The notes: a model not told the origin generated them from the sequence alone. A stretch of DNA of 64,000 bases from Vibrio astriarenae (GCF_010587385.1 NZ_CP047475.1:1054001-1118000), one strand, 5' to 3'; numbered from the stretch's first letter, positions 29,020 through 41,058 are shown. Numbers and translations: made by a program.

Positions 29020-29048
29020 ATAATCCGACTTAAGTTGTTTCATGTCAA
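29020..29048 (-). promoter_or_regulatory. Promoter of gapA
   Basis: On the minus strand a perfect -35 TTGACA (29048-29043) is followed, 17 bp on, by GATTAT (29025-29020). This would start transcription about 75 bases before gapA. The remainder of the 367-bp gapA-msrB region is AT-rich; a short hairpin (GAGGA/TCCTC near 29254-29268) is the only other structure noticed. Confidence 0.7.
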
Positions 29049-29304
29049 AAAAAACATCCGATTTTTTTCACAATTTGTCTTAAATGCTCGTTTTTTATGC
29101 GTGTTACAGGTTTATTTCATCAAGCGTTCACTTAAAATACCAAGCCAACAGAGAAATTTCAGGGTTTAGTATTACCTTGTTACGGTGAGAAAGTATGTGC
29201 TACAACCATGCTGTTTCGCAAGTCTTAATTTTAAAAGTTTTAGTCAGCAATCTAGAGGACTCGATCCTCGTACAACCAATAATAATAGAAAGTGGAAAAC
29301 GAGA

Positions 29305-29703
29305 ATGGAAAAGATAGAGAAGCCTGATTCCGTATGGCGTCAGGAGTTAACCGCAGAAGAGTTCAGAGTGTGCCGAGAGCAAGGTACCGAAGCGCCATTT
29401 TCAGGGACGTTACTCCACAATAGAGATACAGGTATTTACCATTGCACTTGCTGCCAAGCACCACTTTTCGAGTCCGAGAATAAGTTCGACTCTGGTTGTG
29501 GATGGCCAAGCTTTGATGCCGCTATAAATGATGAAGCCATCCGTTATTTGCGCGATACAAGTCACGGTATGGTTCGAACTGAAATTCGCTGTGCTCGTTG
29601 CGATAGCCATTTGGGGCATGTGTTCCCAGATGGGCCGCCAACGACAGGAGAACGTTACTGTGTTAATTCAGTTTCGTTAATATTTAACAAAAATGAAAGT
29701 TAA
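29305..29703 (+). CDS. msrB: Peptide-methionine (R)-S-oxide reductase MsrB
   Basis: Repairs the R form of oxidised methionine in proteins. The 132-residue protein has the two zinc-binding CxxC pairs (CTCC in YHCTCCQAP and CARC in [14 protein letters not shown]), the conserved GWPSF segment and the catalytic cysteine in RYCVNSVSL. The ATG at 29305 gives the usual length; an upstream start would add 40 residues without resemblance to the family. It is divergent from gapA as in E. coli. No peptide signal is present, so it works in the cytoplasm. Confidence 0.95.
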   Translation: MEKIEKPDSVWRQELTAEEFRVCREQGTEAPFSGTLLHNRDTGIYHCTCCQAPLFESENKFDSGCGWPSFDAAINDEAIRYLRDTSHGMVRTEIRCARCDSHLGHVFPDGPPTTGERYCVNSVSLIFNKNES

Positions 29704-29767
29704 TAAAACTGAAAGCGGAGTGAAATGTTCGCCAGTGCAATCGTGCGTTGACTGGCGAAAGGGCTTT

Positions 29768-30592
29768 TTATCGAAATTTAATAGAGCGAGATTGGTAGGT
29801 GTGAAGTTCAATTTCCTGCAAAATTGAATTGGCTTGCGCCTCTAGGTCTTGTTTTTGCTCATTGCTTAAATCGCTGTAAAGGTAATTGAGCTCTTGCTTT
29901 GATGCAATGGCAACACCGTGAGATTTAGCAACCATAGACCATAGGTATGCTTGATCTAAGCGTTGGTTTTTATAGTATAAACTGCTCAGTGTTTTGAATA
30001 TCTCTGTATTGGGCTTAGCTGTCTTTGAAAGCTCAAGAGAACGGTGCAGGAGTTGCTCAGTCTTCTGCTCGTCTCTAGAACTATAAAATGTTGCTAAAGC
30101 ATACTGCATTTCAGCAGTCTCTAGCTCTGGGCGTCCTTCACGTTGTAAAAAACGGCGTCGAGAAGCATCGTCGCCAGTGTGTGACCAGAGAAAGTAAAGG
30201 ACTTCAGCAGAGTCGGAGGTCTTAAGCTCTTCTACGAGGCGGCGATATTCTTCTCCCATGAAAATCATGGTTTCAACGCGCTTCGTTTTGCGCTCACGTG
30301 CGTCTAGAGGCTCTATTTGTGCAGCCAGTTCAAGGCACGAACGATACTTTGCAACCAACTCAATCTCTTTGATTTTGTTGACATCAGTGGGGCTTTTTAG
30401 CTTGTCGTAACGTTGCCAAACTAAATTGGTGCGGTCGATTCGACATTGACCGTCCTCCATATTGAGGAACTGGCACTTTAGGTCTGGGTTGTCTGCACAA
30501 AGCCTGTCTGTGTCTGTCGTATTGTCGAAACAGCCACTTAGAAAAATGATTGTCGCTGTTAATAGACTGAGTTTTACCAACTGATACATCAT
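29768..30592 (-). CDS. DUF2989 family lipoprotein
   Basis: A 274-residue predicted lipoprotein: the signal segment ends in the lipobox FLSGC near residue 22. The N-terminal motif LCADNPDLKCQFLNMEDGQCRI, with paired cysteines, is what I recall from DUF2989, a Vibrio/Shewanella family of unknown function. The rest is helical, with repeats resembling tetratricopeptide helices (residues about 140-240), suggesting protein-protein contacts at the membrane. The start is one of two adjacent ATG codons (30592 or 30589). It is divergent from yeaC. Confidence 0.75.
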   Translation of the reverse strand: MMYQLVKLSLLTATIIFLSGCFDNTTDTDRLCADNPDLKCQFLNMEDGQCRIDRTNLVWQRYDKLKSPTDVNKIKEIELVAKYRSCLELAAQIEPLDARERKTKRVETMIFMGEEYRRLVEELKTSDSAEVLYFLWSHTGDDASRRRFLQREGRPELETAEMQYALATFYSSRDEQKTEQLLHRSLELSKTAKPNTEIFKTLSSLYYKNQRLDQAYLWSMVAKSHGVAIASKQELNYLYSDLSNEQKQDLEAQANSILQEIELHTYQSRSIKFR

Positions 30593-30748
30593 ATGCGTGA
30601 TCAATTCCGCTTATTAATTGTCTGACGGTTGACTGGTTTTACCAGAGAGTTATTGTATTTGTAACAAAATATTTCAGTATCTCATTAAGGGTTTCAAACG
30701 CCTGTTAGCCGTCAAAAAATAGATACCGTTAGAACAAGGATAATCATC

Positions 30749-31039
30749 ATGGATGCAAACAAGCTACTTGAAGCCATTACCCCAGAAGTGTACCAACGCT
30801 TGACCTATGCTGTTGAAACGGGCCGTTGGCCTGAAGGCCAGACGCTAACCCAAGCTCAGCGTGACTCATGCATGCAAGCTGTCATGCTTTATCAATCCAA
30901 GCATAATACCGAAGCACAACATATGACGATTGCTGCGGGTGGTGATATTGCTTTCAAATCGAAAAGCGAGTTAAAACGTGAATTTCAACCGCAGTCGCAA
31001 GACATAGCCCGCTTTAAAGTAACAGAAAATGAAGCATGA
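30749..31039 (+). CDS. yeaC: YeaC family protein (DUF1315)
   Basis: A 96-residue protein of the DUF1315 family, recognised from LLEAITPEVYQRLTYAVETGRWPEG and the following LTQAQRDSCMQAVMLYQ. Function is unknown; in E. coli it lies near gapA/msrB, as here. AAGGA precedes the ATG by seven to eight bases. It converges with ansA across a bidirectional terminator. Confidence 0.9.
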   Translation: MDANKLLEAITPEVYQRLTYAVETGRWPEGQTLTQAQRDSCMQAVMLYQSKHNTEAQHMTIAAGGDIAFKSKSELKREFQPQSQDIARFKVTENEA

Positions 31040-31074
31040 TTTCTTTCGACACATTGTTGTGATGCGATGATAAA

Positions 31075-31104
31075 AAAAAGGTAGCCATTGTGGCTACCTT
31101 TTTT
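31075..31104. terminator. Bidirectional terminator between yeaC and ansA
   Basis: AAGGTAGCC (31078-31086) pairs with GGCTACCTT (31092-31100), flanked by an A run on the left and a T run on the right. It can stop transcripts from both converging genes. Confidence 0.9.
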
Positions 31105-31162
31105 AACAATTCGTATCTAAAAATCGCGAATAAATAGCTAAATGCTGTTTTTACACTCTTTG

Positions 31163-32176
31163 TTACAAGCTCATTTCACCACGCAACACCTGTTGCATTT
31201 GCGCTTTTACTTCTTCATAACTGAGGTTTTGACTGAGTAGGAAGTGTAGTTTGGCTAATGCGGCTTCTGGTGTCATATCAAACCCACTGATAACGCCTGC
31301 GTCAGCAAGTGCACACCCTGTTGCGTATCCGCCCATGTTCACTTTGCCTGCTAAACATTGAGTTAAGTTCACCACGATCACACCGCGCTCTGATGCTTCT
31401 TTGAGGTGGCCGAGTAGCTCAGCGTTCTGCGGAGCGTTACCCACACCAAAAGTAAGCAGAATCATTGCGTTCACAGGTTGGCGCAGCGTATTACGAATGA
31501 CCTCGTGTGAAATACCTGGATACATGGTGATCACGCCGATGGGTTGAGGCGTGATGTTGTGGACGAAGAAATCGCCTTCTGGCTTTTTATCGACTTCAAC
31601 ACCATTACTGACTTTGATACTGATTCCGGCCTCTAGCAGGGCTGGTAGGTTTGGTGAGGTAAATGCGTTAAAACCATCAGCATGTGACTTGGTACTGCGG
31701 TTGCCACGCATCAATTGGTTGTTGAAGAACAGGGTGACTTCGTTGATTGGGTAGTTAGCAGCGATATGCAATGCATTAAGCAAATTAGCTTGACCATCTG
31801 AGCGCAGTTCTGCCAGTGGAATTTGCGACCCCGTAACGATGACGGGTTTGCCAAGATTCTCTAGCATAAATGACAGCGCTGATGCTGTGTAAGCCATGGT
31901 ATCTGTACCATGCAAAATGACGAAGCCATCATACTTGTCGTAATTGTCGCGAATGTCATCTGCGATCTGTTGCCAGTCCATAGGCGTCATATCCGAAGAG
32001 TCGATCAATGGCTCATACTCATGGATCGTATATTCAGGCATCTCAGGACGATGGAACTCAGGCATGCTCGCCAGTTGTTTCTCCATAAAACCTGCGACAG
32101 GGATATAGCCGTGATCGGATTTCTGCATGCCGATCGTGCCGCCTGTATACGCGATGTAGATATGCTTTCTAGTCAT
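31163..32176 (-). CDS. ansA: L-asparaginase I (cytoplasmic)
   Basis: Hydrolyses asparagine to aspartate and ammonia. The 337-residue protein has the first catalytic threonine motif IAYTGGTIGM and the second HGTDTMAYTASALSFM, with no signal peptide, which identifies the cytoplasmic type I enzyme rather than periplasmic AnsB. It is directly downstream of sppA, separated by a terminator, as in E. coli. The ribosome-binding site is weak. Confidence 0.95.
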   Translation of the reverse strand: MTRKHIYIAYTGGTIGMQKSDHGYIPVAGFMEKQLASMPEFHRPEMPEYTIHEYEPLIDSSDMTPMDWQQIADDIRDNYDKYDGFVILHGTDTMAYTASALSFMLENLGKPVIVTGSQIPLAELRSDGQANLLNALHIAANYPINEVTLFFNNQLMRGNRSTKSHADGFNAFTSPNLPALLEAGISIKVSNGVEVDKKPEGDFFVHNITPQPIGVITMYPGISHEVIRNTLRQPVNAMILLTFGVGNAPQNAELLGHLKEASERGVIVVNLTQCLAGKVNMGGYATGCALADAGVISGFDMTPEAALAKLHFLLSQNLSYEEVKAQMQQVLRGEMSL

Positions 32177-32196
32177 AGGGCTGCTTCAGAATAGGA

Positions 32197-32230
32197 AAAA
32201 GGACGCCAATTATATAATCAGCGTCCTTTT
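32197..32230 (-). terminator. Terminator of sppA, upstream of ansA
   Basis: AAAAGGACGC (32197-32206) and GCGTCCTTTT (32221-32230) form a 10-bp stem. On the minus strand it is followed by T, 48 bp after the sppA stop and 20 bp before the ansA start. Read-through may still feed ansA. Confidence 0.75.
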
Positions 32231-32277
32231 AGTCTAGGTGAAATGTACTTTGTGGTCGTGGTTTTTGGTTTCTACAC

Positions 32278-34134
32278 TCAGAGCAGATTACAATTTAAGC
32301 ACAAGGCATAGTGACCCTTGGGGTCATTAAAACTATTCAATAGGTTACTATCTTGCGCAATTTGCTTAGCCATGGGTGTGATGGCTGCGGGTAGCGAGAT
32401 CTCAAAGTGCTCGAATGCTGCAATGGACACTTGGTTGAACATCTCTTGAACAAATTGTTGCAGTGGCGATAGAGGCTCTTGTACCCAGTACACGTTGTAC
32501 TCTTCAATGTCAGCGAGTAGTGCTGCGGTAGCCATAGCATCGTCAAAGTCACCCATGGCATCGACCAGCCCGAGATCCATCGCGTCTTGTCCCGTCCATA
32601 CTCGACCTTCCGCGATGCTCTCCATTTTCGCTACATCAATATTCCGTCCTTCGGCAACTAAGCCGGTGAAGCGGTTGTAAGCGTGCTCAACACCAAGTTG
32701 GATAGCTTCTGATGCTCCAGCAGACAAGCCGGTTGTCACGCCCACACCCGAGAATGGGGAAGTACCGATACCGTCAGTTTTGACGCCAATGTTATCGAGC
32801 CCTTTCTCGAAGGTCGTGATGACGCTAAAGACACCAATTGAACCAGTGAGTGTTGTTGGTTGAGCGAGGATTTTATCTGCGCTCATGGATACCCAGTAAC
32901 CACCGGATGCGGCTAGACTAGACATGGATACAACAACAGGTTTTCCTGCTTCGCGCAGAGCAACAACCTCATGGCGAATCACCTCGGAAGCAAAAGCGCT
33001 ACCCCCAGGGCTATCGACACGTAAGACAACCGCCTTCACTGAGTCGTCATTTCGTGCTTGGCGCAAAAGAGCAGCCGTAGTATCGCCGCCAACAGTGTTG
33101 CGCTGCTGACGACCATCCATAATCGCACCGCTCACAACCACTACTGCAATGTCGTCTTTTGCGCTTGAGTTATCACTAATAAAGGTGTTTTGATACTCAT
33201 AAAAGCCAATCGCGTTGTAGCTATCTTTGCCTTTTGCTCCAAACACATCTGCCATTTGAGCACGGATCTCTTGACGAGTTGCGAGCTCATCCACCAAACC
33301 GATTTTTAACGCGAGTGCGGCAAGATCACCGTTAACCTCTTTCATGAGCGCGAGGAACTCTTCCATTGATGGGTTGAGTGCCTCTGGCGTGATATCACGA
33401 TTGGCAGACACATCATCAACGTACGCCCCCCACATTTGGCTCAACCAGCGAGATGCAGATTCTTTCGCTTCATCTGACATGTCGTCACGCGTAAACGGCT
33501 CAATCGCAGATTTATAGGTGCCAACGCGGAAAACGTGAGTGTTGACATCCAGCTTCTCTAATAGCTCTTTGTAGTAGAGGTTGTAAGCGCTGTAGCCTTT
33601 TAATAACACACCACCGTCTGGCGACAAGAAGACTTTGTCGGCATAACTTGCTAAGTAGTACTGACTTTGGTTGTACATACCTCCGGCCGAATACACAGGT
33701 TTACCCGATGCGCGAAACTCGGTTAATGCTTTGGCAATGTAGCGAAGTTTAGTCAGATTAGTCTCCGGCATCTCGTTGAGAGCCAAAACAATGCCGGTGA
33801 TTTGCGGGTCATCTTTTGCGTGGCGGATAGTTTCCACGATGTCGAACAATACGTTCTCTCTTGGCATCTCACTACCGAGCAAAGAGCCCGTTAGGGAGTC
33901 CATTGGGTTGATGTAAGAGCGCTCTTCAACGATTGGGCCAGAAATGTTAACAATCAGTGCTGACTCTTTCTTGACTTCTGGCAGCGCGGTGGCTTTCTCC
34001 GTCTGCTTGTAGGTAAAGACGAAAATACCGATAAATAGCAGGAAAAGTAGATTGGCGAGCGCCAACCGAATAAAGGTAATACCTTTCCAAATACCTTTGA
34101 ATATCATGCCGATAAACTTGAACAGAGTTTTCAT
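32278..34134 (-). CDS. sppA: Signal peptide peptidase SppA (protease IV, long form)
   Basis: Inner-membrane protease that degrades cleaved signal peptides. At 618 residues it is the duplicated long form, as in E. coli. A membrane anchor spans residues about 25-43. The catalytic dyad is visible: Lys208 in RVGTYKSAIEPF in the first half and Ser410 in SLAASGGYWVSM in the second. The C-terminus ends in an unusual cysteine-containing tail (CLNCNLL). GGAGA precedes the ATG. It precedes ansA, as in E. coli. Confidence 0.95.
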   Translation of the reverse strand: MKTLFKFIGMIFKGIWKGITFIRLALANLLFLLFIGIFVFTYKQTEKATALPEVKKESALIVNISGPIVEERSYINPMDSLTGSLLGSEMPRENVLFDIVETIRHAKDDPQITGIVLALNEMPETNLTKLRYIAKALTEFRASGKPVYSAGGMYNQSQYYLASYADKVFLSPDGGVLLKGYSAYNLYYKELLEKLDVNTHVFRVGTYKSAIEPFTRDDMSDEAKESASRWLSQMWGAYVDDVSANRDITPEALNPSMEEFLALMKEVNGDLAALALKIGLVDELATRQEIRAQMADVFGAKGKDSYNAIGFYEYQNTFISDNSSAKDDIAVVVVSGAIMDGRQQRNTVGGDTTAALLRQARNDDSVKAVVLRVDSPGGSAFASEVIRHEVVALREAGKPVVVSMSSLAASGGYWVSMSADKILAQPTTLTGSIGVFSVITTFEKGLDNIGVKTDGIGTSPFSGVGVTTGLSAGASEAIQLGVEHAYNRFTGLVAEGRNIDVAKMESIAEGRVWTGQDAMDLGLVDAMGDFDDAMATAALLADIEEYNVYWVQEPLSPLQQFVQEMFNQVSIAAFEHFEISLPAAITPMAKQIAQDSNLLNSFNDPKGHYALCLNCNLL

Positions 34135-34292
34135 TGGTTCTCCACAGTGAGGTTCGCATCCTGTGATAACAGGGAGATAGCCTCACATCCTACGTTAAGC
34201 TATGTCTTCTAACAACTTTAGGTGAAAATCATCAATTGATCGTTGTTGCAAAAATGTAAACGGGTGTTTGATTTTTGAGTTTTGGCTGCCTA

Positions 34293-34310
34293 TTCTGGTC
34301 AGACCATAAC
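34293..34310. promoter_or_regulatory. FadR operator upstream of fadH
   Basis: TTCTGGTCAGACCATAAC holds the perfect 11-bp palindrome TGGTCAGACCA, the core of FadR sites. It lies about 75 bp before fadH. FadR represses fatty-acid breakdown genes until long-chain acyl-CoA is present, so the placement fits. Confidence 0.8.
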
Positions 34311-34345
34311 AATAAAAATTGCTCATCATAAAAAACATACGTTGA

Positions 34346-36385
<2,040 letters not shown>

Positions 36386-36408
36386 AAGTACTAAGACAGT
36401 GTAAAACA

Positions 36409-36434
36409 AGAAGGGCGATGTTTCGCCCTTCTTT
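36409..36434. terminator. Terminator between fadH and the convergent hydratase gene
   Basis: AGAAGGGCGA (36409-36418) pairs with TCGCCCTTCT (36423-36432), followed by T. It ends fadH and may act on the opposing gene too. Confidence 0.85.
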
Positions 36435-36456
36435 GATCTTGCTTTAGCTCGGTAAG

Positions 36457-37221
36457 TTACTGCTTGGCAGTGAACGTTACTTGGTAAGCGCCGATACCTG
36501 CATAATCAATGGTCGTTGGTTTGTTGAATTCAACTTCCACGATGCCACAGTATGAGCCCGTGATGATAGCTTCACCTGCGGCAAAGTCAGTACCACGGCG
36601 AGTCATGTAGTTGATTAACCAGTAGATTGGCGTTTGTGCCAGTGAATTTGGGTGAGTACCCGCGAAAGTTTGCTCGTTACCTTCTTGGCTTACTGTGATA
36701 TCGATATTCGCTGCGGCGAACGCTCTTTCACGCTCGATTTCCGGGCCAATGAACATACCTTGATTGACTAGACAGTCTGCGAGTTTTTCAAAAAATTCCG
36801 CACCGCTGTCGTCAGCAAAGCGTGCTTGCATCAGCTCAAGCGCCATGTGGCAAGAGCCAATCGCTTCATTGATCTCTTCTTCACTGTAACCGTTTGGATT
36901 TGCTGGCAGTGCTTTGTTAAGAACGAAAGCAATCTCAGGCTCAACGCGAGCAGCGTTGTTGTCAGCAAACAGTTCACACGTGTCCCCTTGCTGAATACTG
37001 TCAGCAAAGATAGGCGCTACTACAAACTTATCATCAGCAAGCGGAAGTAGACATTTCCAGCCACCCACTTTGTCGCTGTGAAGATCAATCATTGATGACT
37101 GGATCTCTAGAGCGTCTTCAACGTTATGAGGGCGTTGAGACTCTTCAAGACGAGGGGCTTTTGTACCCGCTACACGGCGGTTAAGTAGCTCTGAGGCAGC
37201 TTGTTTAAATGCGTTAGTCAT
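36457..37221 (-). CDS. 2-keto-4-pentenoate hydratase-like protein (MhpD / fumarylacetoacetase superfamily)
   Basis: A 254-residue metal-dependent hydratase or decarboxylase-like protein. The metal site acidic residues are in RVEPEIAFVL, with a further glutamate in the SCHMALELMQARF segment, and the closing QTPIYWLINYMTRRGTDFAAGEAIITGS is typical for the MhpD/DmpE/DmpH group. No aromatic-degradation genes are next to it, so the substrate is open. AAGGT precedes the ATG. It lies alone, convergent with fadH. Confidence 0.75.
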   Translation of the reverse strand: MTNAFKQAASELLNRRVAGTKAPRLEESQRPHNVEDALEIQSSMIDLHSDKVGGWKCLLPLADDKFVVAPIFADSIQQGDTCELFADNNAARVEPEIAFVLNKALPANPNGYSEEEINEAIGSCHMALELMQARFADDSGAEFFEKLADCLVNQGMFIGPEIERERAFAAANIDITVSQEGNEQTFAGTHPNSLAQTPIYWLINYMTRRGTDFAAGEAIITGSYCGIVEVEFNKPTTIDYAGIGAYQVTFTAKQ

Positions 37222-37367
37222 ATTGTATTACCTTTGAGTTATGTTCTGAGATAATATCGAAAATAACGGCAGCTGGGTAGTTGAATCGTTGAGAGTTGTG
37301 ATAGAGGATTGATGAGGGTTGGGGGCGTGGTGTAGAAAATGCGATTTCGTACACCACGCATTAGGTG

Positions 37368-38201
37368 CTACAAGATAACCGTTTTGTTTCCGTAGACAAA
37401 TACGTGATCATTGAGCACTTTGTTTAGCGCTTTGCTCAAGACATTTTTTTCGACATCTCGACCAGCTTGTGCCATGTCTTTGGCACTAAAGTTATGGTCA
37501 ACCGGAATAACGTCTTGTTTGATGATTGGACCTTCATCAAGGTCATTCGTCACAAAGTGAGCGGTTGCACCAATGATCTTCACGCCGCGCTCATAGGCTT
37601 GTTGATAAGGCTTTGCACCAATAAACGCAGGCAAGAAGCTGTGGTGGATGTTAATGATCTTATGATGGTATTTCTCAACAAATGCAGGGTTAAGCACACG
37701 CATATATTTTGCTAGTACTAAATAGTCGGGCTGGTACTGTTCAATGACTTCCAGCACCTTCTTCTCATGCTCATCGCGATTCAGTCCTTCGTGCGACACA
37801 CAGTGATAGGGAATGTCGAACTTTTCCGTGAGTGATTGCAAGGTGTCGTAGTTACCGACGACCGCTGCGATGTCGACATCAAGACTGCCATCGTATGTCT
37901 TCATGAGGATATCACCTAAACAGTGCGCTTCTTTTGTCACTAGAATCACCACTTTTTTACGTGAAGAGTCGACCAGCTTGCGATTCGCGCCATCAGGTAG
38001 AGCTTGGTCGAGGTCTGCGAGAAAGGTTTGATCGTTGAAATACCCTTCCAGTTCGGTGCGCATAAAAAAGTGACCGCTGGTGTTATCAACAAATTCATTG
38101 TTATGAATAATATTGAGTTGATGTTTGTAACAGATATTAGTGATCTTTGAGATGAGTCCCGGTGCGTCACTGCAATGGGTTAATAGTGTTTTCTTTTCCA
38201 T
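37368..38201 (-). CDS. purU: Formyltetrahydrofolate deformylase
   Basis: Hydrolyses 10-formyl-tetrahydrofolate to formate and tetrahydrofolate, supplying formate to purine synthesis and balancing one-carbon pools. The 277-residue protein has an N-terminal ACT domain (THCSDAPGLISKITNI, residues about 7-80) and a C-terminal formyl-transferase domain with the catalytic HHSFLPAF segment and ATAHFV(T)NDLDEGPII. The start codon lacks a good ribosome-binding site. It lies alone on the minus strand and divergent from yoaA. Confidence 0.95.
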   Translation of the reverse strand: MEKKTLLTHCSDAPGLISKITNICYKHQLNIIHNNEFVDNTSGHFFMRTELEGYFNDQTFLADLDQALPDGANRKLVDSSRKKVVILVTKEAHCLGDILMKTYDGSLDVDIAAVVGNYDTLQSLTEKFDIPYHCVSHEGLNRDEHEKKVLEVIEQYQPDYLVLAKYMRVLNPAFVEKYHHKIINIHHSFLPAFIGAKPYQQAYERGVKIIGATAHFVTNDLDEGPIIKQDVIPVDHNFSAKDMAQAGRDVEKNVLSKALNKVLNDHVFVYGNKTVIL

Positions 38202-38382
38202 TGACGAAATACTTCCATGATTAATTTACATTCCGTTCAGCGACTCCAATTATTGTCGGTAGGAGTTCCGCTAATTGTCCCTAATCATTATTTATTCTTC
38301 GGTCGGTTTCAACTAAAGAATGTCGCGTCAGGCAAGTAAAACTGCCATAATTCGTGTTCTAGCTCACCACCCACGTACTGTA

Positions 38383-40305
38383 ATGATTGAAAAGACCTTT
38401 TCTGCCGAAGGCGCGTTAGGTAAAGCCATTCCTGGCTTCCAACCGCGTCAACCTCAGCTCGATATGGCCCATGCTGCTCATGAAGCAATTCAAAAGCAGA
38501 GTCAACTGGTGGTTGAGGCTGGAACGGGGACGGGCAAAACCTTCGCCTACTTAGTACCTGCCCTACTAAGTGGTAAGAAAGTCATCATCAGTACAGGGTC
38601 TAAAAATCTTCAAGAGCAGCTATTTCACCGAGACTTGCCTTTGATGGTGGATGCGTTGGGCTATTTTGGCTCTGTCGCATTGCTTAAAGGTCGCGCCAAC
38701 TACCTGTGCTTAGATCGACTTAGCCGTCAGATGGTAGAAGTGCACAGTATTCAAGTGGAAAATGACTCGCTGAGTCAGCTCATTAAAGTCAGAGACTGGT
38801 CTTCTTCCACAAAAAGCGGTGACTTAGGTGAGTGCGAAGATATTGCAGAAGACAGTCCGATCATTCCCACCATTACCTCAACCAACGATAACTGTTTAGG
38901 CAAAGAGTGTCCGAGTTATACAGATTGCTTTGTCTTAAAAGCGCGTAAACGCGCAATGGACGCCGATGTCGTCGTGGTGAATCATCATCTATTTCTTGCA
39001 GATTTAGCCATCAAAGAGACGGGGTTTGGCGAGCTAATTCCCGAGGCGGAAGTGTTCATTTTCGATGAGGCACATCAGATCCCAGATATTGCCAGCCAAT
39101 ACTTTGGGCAAACCGTATCGAGTCGAATGATCCATGAGCTCGCCAAAGATATCGAAATTGGCTATCGCACCGAAGCTAAAGATATGAAACAGCTCAGCAA
39201 AGTTGCAGAGCAGTTGGTACAAACCGCGATGGATTTACGCCTTAACCTGGGTGACGCTGGCTTTCGTGGCAACTGGCGTGAGGCGGTTAATTCACCGTCA
39301 ATCAGTCGAGCTATTTCTCGTCTCAATGAGTCGCTTGATTTTGCACTAGAGGTGCTCAAAATAGCGCTTGGACGCAGCCAAATTCTCGATGCCGCGTTTG
39401 AACGAGCCACAACCATCGCCAACCGTATTGAACGTGTGTGTGATGTGTCCATTACCGGGTATAGCTATTGGTATGAAACAACCAATCGCCACTTTGCTTT
39501 GCATATCACCCCTTTATCGGTGGCGGATAAGTTCTACGAGCAGATTGAACTCAAGCAAGGGGCCTGGATTTTCACTTCAGCGACACTTGCGGTGAACGGC
39601 AACTTTGACCATTTCTCAGCCCGGTTGGGTCTAAAACCCACGAAACAGTTTTCTTTGCCAAGTCCTTTTGACTATCAGAATCAAGCGCGTCTGTGTGTAC
39701 CTCGCTATTTGCCAGAGCCTAACAGCCCTGGTCTTGCGAATAAGTTAGTGCAACTGCTAGCCCCAGTGATAGAACACAATAATGGACGCTGTTTTTTCTT
39801 GTGTACGTCCCACTCTATGATGCGTGAATTGGCGGAAGGCTTTCGCGAGATTCTATCGATTCCGGTTTTAATGCAAGGTGAAACCACTAAACAGAAAACG
39901 TTGGCGGAGTTCATGGAGCTTGGCAACGCTTTGTTGGTTGCGACTGGGGCGTTTTGGGAAGGGATAGATGTTAGGGGGGATGCGCTGAGCTGTGTTATTA
40001 TTGATAAATTACCCTTTACAGCACCGGATGACCCGCTGCTTAAAGCACGAATTGAAGATTGCCGCCTGAAGGGAGGCGATCCATTTAGTGACGTTCAGAT
40101 ACCGGATGCGGTGATCACCCTTAAACAAGGGGTTGGACGTCTTATTCGAGATAAAAAAGATCGCGGTGCGTTGATCTTGTGTGACAATCGTATGGTCACT
40201 CGTGATTATGGTGGTGTCTTTCTTTCAAGTTTGCCGCCCATACCTCGCACGCGTGATCTGAATATCATCACGGATTTTTTAACCGTTGAACGAACCCAAG
40301 ATTAG
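38383..40305 (+). CDS. yoaA: DinG/XPD-like DNA helicase YoaA
   Basis: ATP-dependent 5'-3' DNA helicase with an iron-sulfur cluster; in E. coli it works with the polymerase subunit HolC on damaged forks. The 640-residue product closely matches E. coli YoaA: Walker A VEAGTGTGKTFAY, Walker B IFDEAHQIPD, the cysteines of the Fe-S domain between NYLCLDRL and ECPSYTDCF, and motif VI QGVGRLIRD. The ATG at 38383 starts the conserved region, while an upstream ATG adds 21 residues; neither has a clear ribosome-binding site. It is eight bases upstream of tsaB, as in E. coli. Confidence 0.93.
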   Translation: MIEKTFSAEGALGKAIPGFQPRQPQLDMAHAAHEAIQKQSQLVVEAGTGTGKTFAYLVPALLSGKKVIISTGSKNLQEQLFHRDLPLMVDALGYFGSVALLKGRANYLCLDRLSRQMVEVHSIQVENDSLSQLIKVRDWSSSTKSGDLGECEDIAEDSPIIPTITSTNDNCLGKECPSYTDCFVLKARKRAMDADVVVVNHHLFLADLAIKETGFGELIPEAEVFIFDEAHQIPDIASQYFGQTVSSRMIHELAKDIEIGYRTEAKDMKQLSKVAEQLVQTAMDLRLNLGDAGFRGNWREAVNSPSISRAISRLNESLDFALEVLKIALGRSQILDAAFERATTIANRIERVCDVSITGYSYWYETTNRHFALHITPLSVADKFYEQIELKQGAWIFTSATLAVNGNFDHFSARLGLKPTKQFSLPSPFDYQNQARLCVPRYLPEPNSPGLANKLVQLLAPVIEHNNGRCFFLCTSHSMMRELAEGFREILSIPVLMQGETTKQKTLAEFMELGNALLVATGAFWEGIDVRGDALSCVIIDKLPFTAPDDPLLKARIEDCRLKGGDPFSDVQIPDAVITLKQGVGRLIRDKKDRGALILCDNRMVTRDYGGVFLSSLPPIPRTRDLNIITDFLTVERTQD

Positions 40306-40313
40306 AGATTTAA

Positions 40314-41015
40314 ATGAGCGTTAAAATACTTGCTGTAGATACAGCCACTGAAAACTGTTCGGTAGCCCTACTTGTTGGTGACAAGGTATATAGCCGCAGC
40401 GAGGTAGCACCTCGTGATCACACCAAGAAGGTCTTGCCTATGGTTGATGAAGTGCTGAAAGAAGCAGGCTTAACACTAACAGACTTAGATGCCCTCGCAT
40501 TTGGTCGCGGTCCCGGCAGCTTTACGGGTGTGCGCATCGGTATCGGTATCGCACAAGGCCTAGGTTTTGGTGCTGATCTACCCATGATCGGTATCTCCAC
40601 ACTCAAAGCAATGGCTCAAGCGAACTATCGCTTGCACGGTAAAGAGCAAGTCATTGCCGCCATAGATGCTCGCATGAGCGAAGTCTATTTAGGTCAATAT
40701 CAGCGTTTAGAGAGTGGCGATTGGATTGCTGTTGTGTCGGAGTGTGTGATTCCACCACAAGAGGTGGGGCAGCTTCTTGACGCTTCGCCGTTAGCATGGA
40801 CGACGGCAGGTACAGGCTGGGGCGCATACGAAGACGGTTTAAGTTCAATCTCTCTGAACCTAGAAGCGGGAGATGTCCTTTACCCAGATGCTCAAGACAT
40901 GGTTATTCTTGCGAAATATGAACTTGAGCAGGGTAATACGGTCGAAGCCGAGCAGGCGAGCCCAGTTTATCTGCGTGATAAAGTCGCGTGGAAAAAACTG
41001 CCGGGTCGTGAATAA
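40314..41015 (+). CDS. tsaB: tRNA threonylcarbamoyladenosine biosynthesis protein TsaB
   Basis: Essential scaffold of the TsaBCDE machinery that makes t6A37 in ANN-decoding tRNAs. The 233-residue protein starts [19 protein letters not shown] and has the ASKHA-family [15 protein letters not shown] loop near residue 65. TsaB lacks the metal site of its partner TsaD and serves as its platform. It follows yoaA by eight bases, so they form one operon, as in E. coli. Confidence 0.95.
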   Translation: MSVKILAVDTATENCSVALLVGDKVYSRSEVAPRDHTKKVLPMVDEVLKEAGLTLTDLDALAFGRGPGSFTGVRIGIGIAQGLGFGADLPMIGISTLKAMAQANYRLHGKEQVIAAIDARMSEVYLGQYQRLESGDWIAVVSECVIPPQEVGQLLDASPLAWTTAGTGWGAYEDGLSSISLNLEAGDVLYPDAQDMVILAKYELEQGNTVEAEQASPVYLRDKVAWKKLPGRE

Positions 41016-41058
41016 GTTCTATCGTCGCTTTTCTTAACGAGATTCCGTAGAGGTACAG

